Positions 34,701 to 46,172 of a stretch of 64,000 nucleotides of DNA are shown here, piece after piece. The position numbers were made by a program, and so were the translations under genes. The notes under the pieces are model-generated. The model saw only the letters and a list, made by a program, of their open reading frames with translations. It was not told the origin of the DNA and did not search any database. The first letter of the stretch is position 1, and each line of letters starts with the position of its first letter. Origin of the DNA: Protonemura montana (lineage: Eukaryota; Arthropoda; Insecta; Plecoptera; Nemouridae); the NCBI GenBank assembly GCA_947568835.1, contig OX387606.1:20995225-21059224 (forward strand), read 5' to 3'.

Positions 34701-35673
34701 GTAAGCAAATAGTTTAACATTTCTCAACATGTATGTGTGCGCCCAAGTCCGTTCACGACTATTCGCCCCTATTTCGATCGTAATTACCCCAAACGGCACA
34801 ATAGCAGGCACGGCAAGCGAACCAGATTTATCGGCGGTGATTCGGGTACCCTGGCCAGTGAACCGCGACACGGGGATTTGGCAGCCAGCCAGGGGGCAGA
34901 CATAATTAACCGTCTAATTGCGCATGCGCCCGTTGTCTGGCGATGATCGAGGCAATCACTCTTCGATAGATTGAGGACCGAAACAGGATCGCCATATGGA
35001 GTCAGGAGATGAATGTCGTCGACGGTTGGTTGCACACTTTGATGGTCGTTCGCCCACACTTCCAGGAAGTGCCAGGAAGAATGCGATCTCATCGCTGCTA
35101 CATTTAAAGCATGTCTAGCATCGCTATCACATTCCCTCGGCCAGCCAAATGATTGTATATTGCATGTTCAGCGTAAAGTTGTGTTGTTTCCCATGAAAGA
35201 TAAAACCAAGCATTTTCGATGGTATTCGTGCCAGCAATTGACGAGTGAGTCATACCCAATGCCATGCCAGTTACACTAGCAGAATGGTCACATAAGTTAT
35301 TTTCTAAAATGTTCAACTTTGTGAGATAGCTATGCACAAAATCTAAAACAAATGCTCAACTTGAGGTTAATTGCTCTTCTTGAGGTAAATTGCTCTTCAA
35401 CATGTGGAACGATTGTTCATAACGATGGACATACGTAATGGTGTACATAAAATTCGATCGCATGTCTTTGTTTGCAATCGAGAACTTTTACCAGAGACAA
35501 GCGAGATCTGAAAGTCAGCTACAAATGAGTTTTGAAAAGCAGTGCAGCAAAGTACTTGGACTTGAATTCCATTTGCACTCGAGAACTCACTCAGAAACTG
35601 TCGCTTCATTTATCAACCAGATTTGCTGTTAGCGAAACAGTTTGTGAATACTTTGCCGTCGTCGGTGGAAGGT

Positions 35674-35718
<45 letters not shown>

Positions 35719-38700
35719 GGGCGTCGATGAAAAGTGCCCATCCTGTCATCTTCCAACGCCGGGGCACTTGACACCGAGAGTGATTTGCGCGTCGCCCGCG
35801 TGGTGCCCCCCCCCCCCCCCCCCCAACACTCAGCACTCGGAAAATGTGACGGCCTAAATTTGCATACAAATCGAATTACTTCTGTGTATTGAGTTCGCGA
35901 TTGAACGGTGACTTGACTTTTTGAACTCCGCGTAGTGTCGTTGAACAGTTTAATCGTAAAGTTGTTTTACGAGAATAAATTAGAAGCTTGGAAGAATCTT
36001 GTCGTAATGGCTGAGAGCTCAACTAAGGAGTTAAGTCAAGAGTTAAGATCAAAACTATGTGGACTTTGATGCAAGAAAAACGCCTTCTTATCAGCTTTAA
36101 TAGAAGCAACGAACGAGGAGTCGGGCTAAAGATTATGTGTAAGTATATCGAAATTCAGAAAGTATTTTTGTACCATAGCGCCGCAGAAAGGAGTGTATTT
36201 ACCAGTAGTATCAAATATGCTTATAAAACTACACAGACACTCCAGACGCAAACTTAATTTACCCCAAAAATCGACTAGTCATCAATCGTCACCCCAAAAT
36301 AACGATCAACACCCCAATATCAATCTCACCGTGATCCAGTACGTAATGTAATTGAGATTCGATTACTCCCTCCGAGAGCCAATCAAAAGAGAGCCCGCTG
36401 TTTGTCACTGCGATCCGACGGGCCGTGTGCAAGCTTTCCCGCGGTTTAGACGCGCTATGAAAAAGGCAGCAACGAGCGTTCACAATAAAGAGAGGTAACA
36501 AATGGACGCAAGTTTTGTGTGGGACATACAGGCGGCCGGGTATAGGGGGCGATAATGCGTAATCCTCGAGGTCACTCTTGCGTAAGATCCTGCGTGAGGG
36601 GTAGACAGGACGATGCGTGTTGCACGTGTGCGTACAGAGGGAGGGTGACGTATGAGGAAAGTGTGTGAGTAAGTGTACGCATTTTGGCTGAATCCGAACT
36701 GTGTATATGATATTAAGTTTTTGTAGCACAATGTTAATCCACGAATCCACCCTGAAATCTTGATGGGCTCGCGACTTCCGGCCACGCTCTGTCGCGATAG
36801 CAAAGCTGGAAACGCGTTATTAGTTAAGCTTAATTAAGCTCTTAATCGTTGCTAACACAGAATCCTGAAGCCTTGTTAGACGAAATCCCGTTGGCACTCA
36901 TATTTCCAGCTAACTGGGAGATGCTTTCTTCCTTGCCACTCGTCCCAACCAACAGCGTCCTGACAAATATGGGTTTCTTTGTCTCTGAAGCGGCCACGCT
37001 TCCCGCGCCGTGACTCCTGACGACTCCTTATGCCGGCAGTCGGGGTGCACAACAGAAAATATTGAATCGACCAGAAATTAGTGGCAATCATTGTGAAGCC
37101 TCCTCGAATCCACTCGACGCAAAGCGTTATTACTTCGCCGTCGAGATGATTATGAAATATTGCGTGCGAATTTGGGTCTGCAACCCCCTGTCAACGAGAT
37201 GGGTGGAGGAAGGGGTCTGCATCCCCTTTCGACGGGGTCGGCGTTGGTTTAGCCGTTCGACAAACACTTGGCTAGTCACGGTGAGCAACGCTATACACGC
37301 GTGGTGGTGATTCTTGGCGAAATTGTGTTGGAAAGCAGCGGGGTCAAGGCGCAAGGAATTATTTCGGACGTTGGGAAATGTCGGCTTTTTTCATTGGAAA
37401 ATCCTGGAGCGATGACGAGGTCTCCCCGAGTGCGAGGTTATGCGAGCTCCGTCGTCGTTTCATGACCAGCGCTTACAGGGAAGCGAATCAAGTCTCTTTG
37501 GAATCTTGCTAGACCGTTGCAGAGACGCTCATTTACTTCTTTCAATTAAATTTGGGTCCGAGAGAAAATCACAGCCCATGTAAAAAGACCACCGAGACAT
37601 TTTTTATCTATTGCATTGTGCTACTTGAAAAAAAAAATCATTCTCATTTTGACATTTCGTTGTCAGTTTTGAGAAAATTATCTATTTTTGCGTCGATGGA
37701 CTTGACCAGTGCCTGCTGGACACACATGTAGACTTTCTCTGAACGACCATGAGTCCACAGCAAAAATATTTGAAGTATTGAGTTAAATTAAAGTAATCGA
37801 GCCTATTTTAAAGCACAGCGTGTTTTTAGTTCACATCACATAGAAGTTCCAAAGTGTGTTCCTATCATTAATTAAGGGCGAGATATTTTGCAACGACAAA
37901 TTCTGTAAGCTTCCCTAGCACGGATTTCAATATCATCTCACAGCATTGTCGTAATTAAGATTTTAATTCACCCATAATAGTCTCAAATACACCAATGCAC
38001 ATTTAATCCCATGTCATTGAATCCGTGCAGTTTCTTGTCACACGGCTGCCTAGCACCCCGTCTCGCTCCACGCTAGCGTCGTCATGCCCTGAATCCCGTG
38101 TGGCGGGAAGCGATCAAAGCCGAGCAGTCAGCGTTGAGAATGCCGAGGTGGTTAGATGTCGGTTAGTCTTCCTATTGTCAGGCGGCTTGGCGGCTTGGCC
38201 AAAGGGGAGGCTCCCTCGGCCAGGTGATAAAACACCAGATAGGCGGCCGGATCGCACAAGAGGAGGACTCGGAATTTAATAACAGGGGGTTAACATGGGG
38301 CTACGCGGTGCTTGGGGGATGTGGTTAACCGGTGTGGCGAGATGCAGAAATAAAGATGGCGCGATTAACAGCGAGGGGATAGATAGTGGAAAGGTATTCA
38401 GTTTTTTTTCAAGCTATTAAATTATCTTGTTTTAATCAAGAAATGCGATTTGCGGGTTCATTTTTTAACAAAATGAGGAAATAATTGCAGTTTGCAGTAC
38501 TTATATATTTAAACGCGTCATTTTTTAAATGAGTTGTGTTAAGTTAAATGCAGCCATGACCGTGAAATTTGTTTCACATTCACAAGAAAATATAAAGCAT
38601 GCGGCTTGACACTCCACATCTTTCAGAAAACTTTCTCCACCAGGGAGATGGACTGCAAACGACAAATCTGATGAGAATCAAAGTTCTGACAATTTCACCT

Positions 38701-39967
38701 CCCAAAATTGTACTCTGACACGTCAATTGTATACTCCGACTGATCGATTCTGTGCATCGACGCATCATCGATAAGATTGTTCATTACCCGATGCGATCCT
38801 TGTTTCTGATTCGTCTTGGCCGCGTCCTCGGCTTGTCGCCATCTGCTCTGCGCCTTGTCTTATCTCTCGACGGGCCCCGTCTCTTCGCTCGCCGAGATGC
38901 ACGTCAGTAACGCTCGAACGGCGCTCAAAAGCCATCCGTAGCCGGCGAGTGGAGGGCTTACAAGCTCGGCGTCCGAGATCCCAGCACAAAAGATTATTAC
39001 ATTATAATATCTCAAGAGATAGATCTTATTGTATCTCTTCTCTCTGTATACAATGTACCCCTGAAAACCCTTTAAAATCTTGGCGCGGTGCTGCGCAGAT
39101 AAAAGAAAACCAATACGCCGGTATTTAATCGGTTTTGAAATCCTCGGCCTGCCAACTGTCCACTCAGAGAATATGTTTTGGTCTTGGAAAATAATTGCAT
39201 TAGGGTCTCATATCTCTCTCTGTCTGTGTGTTTGTGTGCGTGCAGCTTTTCCGTTTCAACCCCGTTTCCTCCGGCAAAAAAAAAGGAACTATAAACGTAT
39301 CTTCTTAATTCTTAAGACTTGTGTCAGATTGAATCAAATGAGGCCTGCACTTACGCTCTAGTGAGCACCGAAATATTTGTGGCGCTCGAGGAATTGGGTA
39401 ATGCATGCAGCAATCTTATCTCGTTTTAGACTCGCTTACACCTTATTCTTGGTAATTTAATGAGCTACGATTTATTGCTGAACATCAACCGACATCTATT
39501 GTAATAATTCAACACGCGAACACAATCGATACGAAATGTGCAGTAAAGCAGGCCGAGTGCACGGAGTGAATGATTTTTTTCGTGCACATTACCATAGATC
39601 AAGAACGTCAATAGCAGCACGAGCACGAAATCAACTGTCGTGGAAAGCGAACGCCGACGACGCCGCCAAGAGTCAGCAGAGCATGTTGGGTGGAGGGCGC
39701 GATCGGGCACCGACGGGCACCCATCCGCGCGACGAACCAGCCATGCCCCGCCGGTGCCTCTCGGTCGAGCGGCCGCCGAGGAGGCTGTCGAGAGGCAGCC
39801 ATGCAACCGCCTTACAGCCATGATACCGGTTTTCACGGTTTGCCAAGTTGATCGTGTAATTTTGCATTTACTCGCTTATGTAAGCGTAAAACTTTACAGT
39901 TAAGTGGGCCACGAAATTCGGGGACGGGACTCATCTATTAAACTAGACGAGGGAATATGAGCTCCTC
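34701..39967. other. Intergenic or intronic spacer
   Basis: No supported exon. Contains the 44-G and 19-C runs at 35674-35824. Open frames here (36289-36803 and 37062-37465, for example) are short and lack recognisable domains. Confidence 0.6.
35674..35824. repeat. G44 run facing a C19 run
   Basis: Forty-four consecutive G (35674-35717) are followed 88 bp later by 19 consecutive C (35806-35824). The two runs are complementary, so a single strand could fold into a G:C hairpin, and the G run could also form quadruplexes. The Gly- and Pro-repeat open frames over it (35532-35869) are artefacts of the homopolymers. Exact run lengths may be affected by sequencing slippage. Confidence 0.85.
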
Positions 39968-40005
39968 TATATAAGGACGGCGATGAACGCAGCTGGACGT
40001 CAGTT
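39968..40005 (+). promoter_or_regulatory. Candidate TATA/Inr core promoter
   Basis: TATATAAG at 39968-39975 is followed by TCAGTT at 40000-40005. Taking the A at 40002 as +1 puts the TATA box at about -34 to -27, the spacing of arthropod TATA/Inr promoters. A GGAACA at +28 is a weak match to a downstream element. What it drives is unknown. A 23-codon upstream frame begins at 40023. Confidence 0.45.
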
Positions 40006-40511
40006 GCCGCCTGGAGCCGACAATGGAAGGAACATACCTTCGTGGTAGTGCAAACTATTCTAATTGTTTTAGTTGGAAAGTTGTTACCTAGTCGATGTGA
40101 TACATTTGACCAACTGGGCTGACTCGCTATCCACCCATCATCCGACGCGCGACGCTTCAGCGGCCATCTTCAATCAAGCCCTTGGACTACTGTGCGGAAA
40201 ATGCGTCCTGAATTTTATTTGTATCATTTAAGACTTTCGAGGCAATGGCTCGGCTTTATCAAGCGACCTTCACGAGTGAATTTTCCACAACCTTAAGGAC
40301 TTTGAACTACGAAAAATGTCACTGAACCTCGTTCGTCTCGTGTAGTGAACATATATCTGTGTTCCGACTCTTTGAAAACACTCGGGCGGACTTTATTGTC
40401 ACATTCACGACACAATATTTGAGCCCTTCGCGACGAAGTGGACCCTTGAAGGGCGATAAATGCCTGGCTTAGTTACCTTGGTCATGCGATTATTTCGATA
40501 CACGTGTGAAT

Positions 40512-40667
40512 ATGACTGACAATGGCGACTTTGTGGAGGCTTACACCTATCGACCTGGACACAATCATGCATGTTATGTAAGGACTCCGTCTACTGTGAA
40601 CGATTGCCTGGATTGCGGAGCGCTCGGTGATTGCCACATTGCGACCGCATGTGGTTCGACCGACTGA
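40512..40667 (+). CDS. Small open frame with internal splice donor, possible first coding exon
   Basis: About 510 nt downstream of the TATA/Inr site, an ATG at 40512 with A at -3 opens MTDNGDFVEAYTYRPGHNHA. A TTAT|GTAAGG donor at 40578 would make an exon of 22 codons (40512-40577) in phase 0. Unspliced, the frame continues to a stop at 40667 (51 codons, Cys-rich end). Not recognised. Short and unproven. Confidence 0.22.
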   Translation: MTDNGDFVEAYTYRPGHNHACYVRTPSTVNDCLDCGALGDCHIATACGSTD

Positions 40668-41583
40668 TTGAACGCTTTGTTCTATTCAGGAACACCTCGC
40701 TGCACTCCCCGGTGAAGAAAATATTAGCACTGCTGCGAGCTATTGTTGAAACATGCGGCGGTGAATGCGATCGTGATGGCCGTGTCATTTTGAATCGGCG
40801 AGAATTGAAATTTCTTTGCGTTCCGGCTGGAATAAAATAATGCGTGTGTTGGTCGGGGAATAATGAAAATTTCAGAGAGAGCAATTTTTGTTATTGGGAC
40901 GCGATCATGTGAACGAAAAATTTCATGATGCGGTGGACCTCGCCCTACACGCCATTGGAGAACCTTAATATTAACTATAATTTATTCCCGAAATTGAGGT
41001 TTTCATTCCAGATATCTTACTCATTCATCATTCAAACTTGAATATTCCACTCAACTTAGAGCACAACAGATGAAAGCGAAGTAATTTGTTGTCGGATATA
41101 CATTCTTCCATTGAGCTCGCTGTATAAAGGTGCATGTTATTACAGACAAAACGAAAGGTTGCGATTCTCTGTGCCTGCGGCAAGAGTAACCTCCGCTCGT
41201 TAATTTCCATTCATCGGCGTACCGGGTCTCGGCATTGTGCTCGGCATTGCTCTGAGTCGAGGTTCACGTTTATTAGTGGATGCTGGAGTGGTGGCGCCAT
41301 AGCGAGCAAGCCACCCGTGACTGGCGCCGTCAAATCAGGATGATAGTACCTAGATGGGAGCAGCTTCAATATTCCCCTGTATATGCCGGGAACGGGACGG
41401 GACGGGACGAGACGGGGGGGATCGGAATGGATAAAGCGAGAAATGAGGACAGAATGTTTGATATTGAAAGGAAATGCTGGTATTATTAGCTGAAGGATGC
41501 TCGGGAAGGATCTTTTGTTGATGAGAAGGATACAGATGCAGTGCTAATTACATTTTCATTTCGAGGAATGCTCCCGAGCATTG

Positions 41584-41605
41584 GTGTGTGTGTGTGTGTG
41601 TGTGT
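41584..41605. repeat. (GT)n microsatellite
   Basis: Eleven GT units. Confidence 0.95.
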
Positions 41606-41999
41606 CTTTGTGGTGAACGGCGTAATCTATACGTGAAGCAAGCCCCGGCAGTGAACAACATTCAATACAACATTCAAGGGTGGTTTTCTTGTTTTATTCG
41701 TGGCTACGTTTTGATTCGAATTCAAGCGAGTAGCGCAATTATTTCGAAATGCTAGCATTATATTCGCACTCCGAATGGAATCGTCAAGTGGTTTATTTAC
41801 ATGCACACAACCAGCATTAGTTTGATGTTAATTTCATGCTATTACATAACTTTCTATGAAATCAGCGCCAGTTTCTTTTCAAGTTGAATTCCACGCGCCG
41901 ACATTTTGAGAATTTCTATTCCCAATTCCAGTCTTCGATCAAGTTTTCCTCGTCCCCGCAACTAAATTTAGCCTTTGTCTCTAGCTTCTCATGATTCCT

Positions 42000-42003
<4 letters not shown>

Positions 42004-42030
<27 letters not shown>
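42004..42030. repeat. (CT)n microsatellite
   Basis: About 13 CT units. Confidence 0.95.
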
Positions 42031-42749
42031 CAGCAATCTCCTCTGTCCTCGTCAACATTTATCATCTCACCAACTCCGTAACGTGCATCCCGATTTCCTC
42101 CCTGGGTGCTCTGGGTGCCCTAACCTCTGACAGGGTAATCAATTTACGACTTGCCACACGGTGGAGGCGCCGAGATTAAAGCTGGTTAAGCTAAAAACAT
42201 TTGTGTCCTCTTGCAGGGTTGTAATTATTTGTGATGCACTCATTGAAAGCTGTGGCAGTTTGTAAAAGTAAGCAAACTTTTAGGTCGAAGCTTGAAGCCA
42301 TGAGCGATCCACACTAAACGAGAGTTAATGCAGTTTTGTACAAAACAAACTCATTGATGACTGGTAATCTTTAGCTGCAGGCATTGCTATGGGAAATTGT
42401 CGATTAACTGGCTCGTTTTAATGCAAATTGCAGCACTCGTTTCAATTATCAATCAATTTATGCAATGATTTGCCACTCGCTCATTGAGTTGCACATTAAA
42501 AATTCATGGGAATCGCTATATGCGTTGCAGTGCACCGACCAATGACGTGCATTTCAATATTTAATTATGTAGCATCAGGGTATACCGTCGAAACGCTACA
42601 CATTCGTTAGTGTTACTGTTATTTTCTCGATGGAGAAACGTGCACAACTCACATGTGAGGTCAGTAGAAATCAAAAAGTTGATCTAAATTCCATGCTTGC
42701 TATGCTTATATGGTAACAATTATATGAATAAGAGGTGCTGAAAAGTTCC

Positions 42750-42755
42750 TTTATT
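42750..42755 (-). terminator. Candidate polyadenylation signal of the gustatory-receptor-like gene
   Basis: TTTATT on the plus strand, i.e. AATAAA on the minus strand, about 190 nt downstream of the receptor stop codon. Confidence 0.45.
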
Positions 42756-42945
42756 CACTAGCCAGACCAAGTTGTGCTGAAAGCTGAGATCCTATTTCTT
42801 GGACTTGGAAATTGGTTGATTGGCTTTTTATAAGACGCTAAGTTGCGAAAACGGCAAACCCATCAGTAAGATATTGACCAAACCACTTTCAAAAAGAGAG
42901 GTTAAACCCAGACTTTTCCGCTTTCCTTAACAATTGCTGACTCGA

Positions 42946-44172
42946 TCACTTAGCGGTCATCAGTATCACGGTATAGGTCGCCACCGATGCTGACATTCCC
43001 AACAACAGCGAGATGTCCAAGTCGAAGAGACCACTAGCCGTGAACACTGGCTTGCTGGTCAGCATTTGCTGCGCGAATTGCTGTAACTCCTGTTTGAGCT
43101 GCGTATTCAAGCCATCGGCAAGAAGGCATTGCTGCACCAGGGTCGGGGTGAAGCGCAGCTCTTGCATGGCCAGGTGGCAGCCGATGGTGATGGTCAGCAA
43201 CATCAGCACGTTCTTGACCACGGTGATGAGCGACGCGAGGAAAGTGGCGGTGTTGGCTGGCTCGTATGTGAAAGTGTGCACCCCTTTAAGTAGCAAGTAC
43301 GTCGCCGATATGGTGTCAACCAGAAGGTTTAACAGCAAGCCGGTCATCCGCAGGCCGAAGAGATTGTTCAGGTAGCTGATGACAATTTGCAGCAGGTAGT
43401 GTGCTTGTCGGAGGTCCTTGATTTGCCCAAGCTTTACAGCGTTTGGCACCTTGCGAGGAAGTACATTGACCATCCTTGCCCTTTGACCTAAGTGCATCTG
43501 CGCTTGGTTTGCGCACACGTCTTTAGCCAATGACGTCTCCTCATCCGCTTCATCGTCAAACATAGATTCCAGCGCCACGTTGATCGCATGGTATTTCATT
43601 TTGATGTAATACACCATGTTAAAGAACTGCGCCAGTGTGATGTAGTTAACAATTAGGAAATAACTCAGGGAAACAAAGTAGTGCACGTTTGCCAGTTGAA
43701 ATGCAGACCTATTTAGCACACCGGAGAGGATGAAGAACATCCACAACAACGCCGTCTCGATGAGAACAAAGTTCTTGACGCCGACGTTGTCCGTGAACTC
43801 CTTGCCGCGCGCCAGCAACTCGTCGACGCGGTACAACCGTTTCAGCAGCTCGGCGAAGTCGGACCGTGCCCTAGTGAGCACCGCCAACACGGAGATGAAC
43901 GCGGCGAGTCCCGATGTCAGCGTCGACGCGGTCCTCGTGACGAATGTCTGCATGGTGACGAGGTCAAGGCGTAGAAAAATGTAAAATTCGTAGTTGCACA
44001 GAAAGATGCCCAGTAGGATGAGTACGGACAGCAGTATGCTGTAGAGAGCGGCAGGGCGGCAGGGCTCCAGGGTGTGGGTGAACGGAGCGAGGCCGAACGC
44101 GCGGCTGATGTAGAACTGCGGCTTTAGGACGGCGATCAGGGTAGACTTGTAGGAGGCCGGGGTGAGCTTCAT
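42946..44172 (-). CDS. Gustatory-receptor-like seven-transmembrane chemoreceptor, single exon
   Basis: An intact 408-codon frame, the usual length for insect gustatory receptors (about 350-450). Hydrophobic segments fall at roughly residues 42-64, 80-100, 133-153, 164-190, 268-296, 307-335 and 386-406, with charged loops between (the longest, 191-265, acidic then basic, is intracellular in this inverted-topology family). The end reads FTASGLFDLDISLLLGMSAS and then VATYTVILMTAK. The phenylalanine-threonine-alanine-x-glycine-phenylalanine-like block before the last segment and the TY pair are the Gr C-terminal signature (TY, five hydrophobic residues, QF). Here the final QF is replaced by TA. 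Insect Grs are ligand-gated cation channels for tastants or gases. No introns, unlike many Grs, whose C-terminus is usually on a separate exon. The ligand cannot be inferred. Expression would be in chemosensory neurons if it is a working gene. Confidence 0.85.
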   Translation of the reverse strand: MKLTPASYKSTLIAVLKPQFYISRAFGLAPFTHTLEPCRPAALYSILLSVLILLGIFLCNYEFYIFLRLDLVTMQTFVTRTASTLTSGLAAFISVLAVLTRARSDFAELLKRLYRVDELLARGKEFTDNVGVKNFVLIETALLWMFFILSGVLNRSAFQLANVHYFVSLSYFLIVNYITLAQFFNMVYYIKMKYHAINVALESMFDDEADEETSLAKDVCANQAQMHLGQRARMVNVLPRKVPNAVKLGQIKDLRQAHYLLQIVISYLNNLFGLRMTGLLLNLLVDTISATYLLLKGVHTFTYEPANTATFLASLITVVKNVLMLLTITIGCHLAMQELRFTPTLVQQCLLADGLNTQLKQELQQFAQQMLTSKPVFTASGLFDLDISLLLGMSASVATYTVILMTAK

Positions 44173-45794
44173 CTTCTTGTTAGAAGCTGATTGGGTTCAG
44201 ATGAAATCGTAGCAAACTTGGACGAAGGTAAATTGATGGTCAGGTGTTAATGTTGAGGGCTGAGGGTGAACTAGGTGTTCATGGAAAAAGAGATGGGTTT
44301 TATTTGCGAGGATTGAAGGGAAATGCCCGACTTGTCTAAACGGTATTCGATTTGAAACCGCTTAAGATGACCTAATGTCATTTTAATGTACCTTGAAGTT
44401 AAAATATTTACACCTACATACTATGAGATAATTTATGCATACGAGATTGCAACTCTGAAATGCATTATGCACGCAAATGCAATGATAATAGCTCTGAGGG
44501 AAATCGAACGGGTTCGCTTTGGAAAGCACTCAGTGAGAAGATTTCTTGCTAAGTCAAGAATCTGCTTGAAATCTCAGAGAGTTCTCTCAATGTTAACATA
44601 ATGGCCTGCCGATGCCGCACCCTGGCAAGGCAGGCAACCCTCGTCGCCCGAGACTGCGGTAAACCAGATGACGGTCCCCGGGGCCCGTTTTCGCCGGTGC
44701 AGTCTGGCAGCCGCGTCTACGTCGGGCCCCGGGGCCAAAGGGTGGCCGACCGACCACCGCACGATGCATCTGCCTCCCTCCTCCCCCCCTCCGTCCGTGT
44801 TTGGGGGTTGGTGGGGCGGGTCCCTGGCCAACGCATGGATGCACATTGGTGATGCGAGGGGAGCTCCGCCTAGCCCCCACCCCATCCCACGCCACGCCAT
44901 CGCACCCCCAGGCTGGGGGATCTACGAGGGATGATATGCCAACTGGTCCGATGGCATAGGGAATGAAAAACATGGGTGTTTTAGCGTACTGCTTTTTTTT
45001 TTAGGTTTTAATTTTATTTTATGTGCTTCTGGTAATAAAACTGGTAAAACGTTTTTAAGGCTCGCTTCAAAATATTTTCATAAAATGTTCACAAAACTCT
45101 CTGGTAAGTTTTGGTTCTGAGTAGGTTAGGTAATTGGTGGATGTTTCTGCAGGGTGTGTGCAGGGCTCGTTAGACCGCAATCCTCGGGTTTCCATCAGTC
45201 CCGTTCGTTATAAGGATTAATAAAATATCTAGCACCCTCGCCTCACCCAGTGTCAAGGTTCTCGCTAAGCGCACGGCCCATTCGAGCCCGCTCGACTGGC
45301 ACTAATCTATTACTCAGCTTCCTTGTACAATTTGTCTTCGCGATTGTTTGAGAAAGAATGAAATAATCCAATTCTTTTCGTTTGTTATTCCAAAAGCTTT
45401 AGCGAGTTGTTCATTTAATTGACTCTAACAAGATTTTATACGTTTCGAACTTTTCGCGAAACTTGGAAAAAACTTTTTTAAAAGTGATTGTGCAAATTAT
45501 TTGAAGCGTGCTCTGAACAAGTATATATAATAAAATGCATTATAAACTACAATTTCTACGAATTCTCGGGGAAAAAATCTCATTTTAATTATCAGAATGT
45601 AAAAATCCAGTCGAAGCCTGGCCAGCTTTTGAAATATTACTCGAGATAGAAAACAATGTTTTGGCTCGCGTTTCGAAAATGAAACGCCTCGCTTCTGGAT
45701 CGCCGACCAACTGCCCCCCGTTATGTAATATCAGACATCAGATCGATGATATTTTGGTGCCAGAATCTTTCAATTCTATGCCTTGAATTAATTG
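44173..45794. other. Spacer upstream of the receptor gene, with a GC-rich block
   Basis: The first 400 bp would contain the receptor promoter, but no TATA/Inr pair stands out. The GC-rich block at 44601-44935 is treated separately. The remainder is AT-rich with no exon. Confidence 0.6.
44601..44935. other. GC-rich block of unknown origin
   Basis: About 335 bp far richer in G and C than the flanks, with sharp edges, open in at least four frames (44574-44900 and 44593-44973 minus, 44601-44852 and 44668-44934 plus). It includes two CCCCGGGGCC-type palindromes (near 44677 and 44728) and C-rich runs. None of the translations resembles a family I know. It could be a fragment of a retroelement 5' region or other insertion. 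Confidence 0.45.
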
Positions 45795-46172
45795 GGTTTA
45801 TAAGCTTAGTCAGAGCCACAGCACTGAAACGTTTTGCCATTGGGTTTACAGGTTTAGTCCCGAGTCCCAGCGTAAACGGCCGCTTCTACTAGGTGGCGGT
45901 GGCGGCCGTTCTTTTAACAAAACTCTACAGTTAAATAATTGTGACTGAAAACATAGATATATGTTTATCAATCGTTGAGGTTGGCATTAATGAAGATTAA
46001 TTACGCGTAAACCAGTTTGAAATGCGAGTAATCTGCGAGAAATTACGAAATTAAATGCTTAGCTCCAATAAAACCGGTGGCTCAGGCTAGAAGCAACTAC
46101 TATTCTCTACGGTATAGCAGTTGATCGAATCGTATTTTCCGCGCTAAAAATCTGACTAAACCTGTAAACCCA
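45795..46172. mobile_element. Element bounded by 19-bp inverted repeats, related to the 53-bp array
   Basis: TGGGTTTACAGGTTTAGTC at 45841-45859 is perfectly repeated in reverse complement at 46154-46172. Just left of it is one more copy of the 53-bp unit seen at 83-368. Inside is a hairpin with 9-bp perfect arms (AACGGCCGC at 45875-45883 and GCGGCCGTT at 45902-45910). No coding capacity, so it is a non-autonomous DNA element or the remains of one. Confidence 0.6.

Larger units (their letters stand above)
40668..42749. other. Spacer with microsatellites
   Basis: No exon supported. A (TG)n run at 41584-41605 and a (CT)n run at 42004-42030 are the only clear features. The Ser/Leu-repeat frame at 41991-42179 comes from the CT run. 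Confidence 0.65.

Noticed and set aside
35532-35869. Open frames with long Gly or Pro runs
   Set aside because: Direct products of the G44 and C19 homopolymers.
40591-40884. Overlapping frames on both strands near the candidate promoter
   Set aside because: Neither strand gives a recognisable protein, and their starts do not fit the promoter or splice signals.
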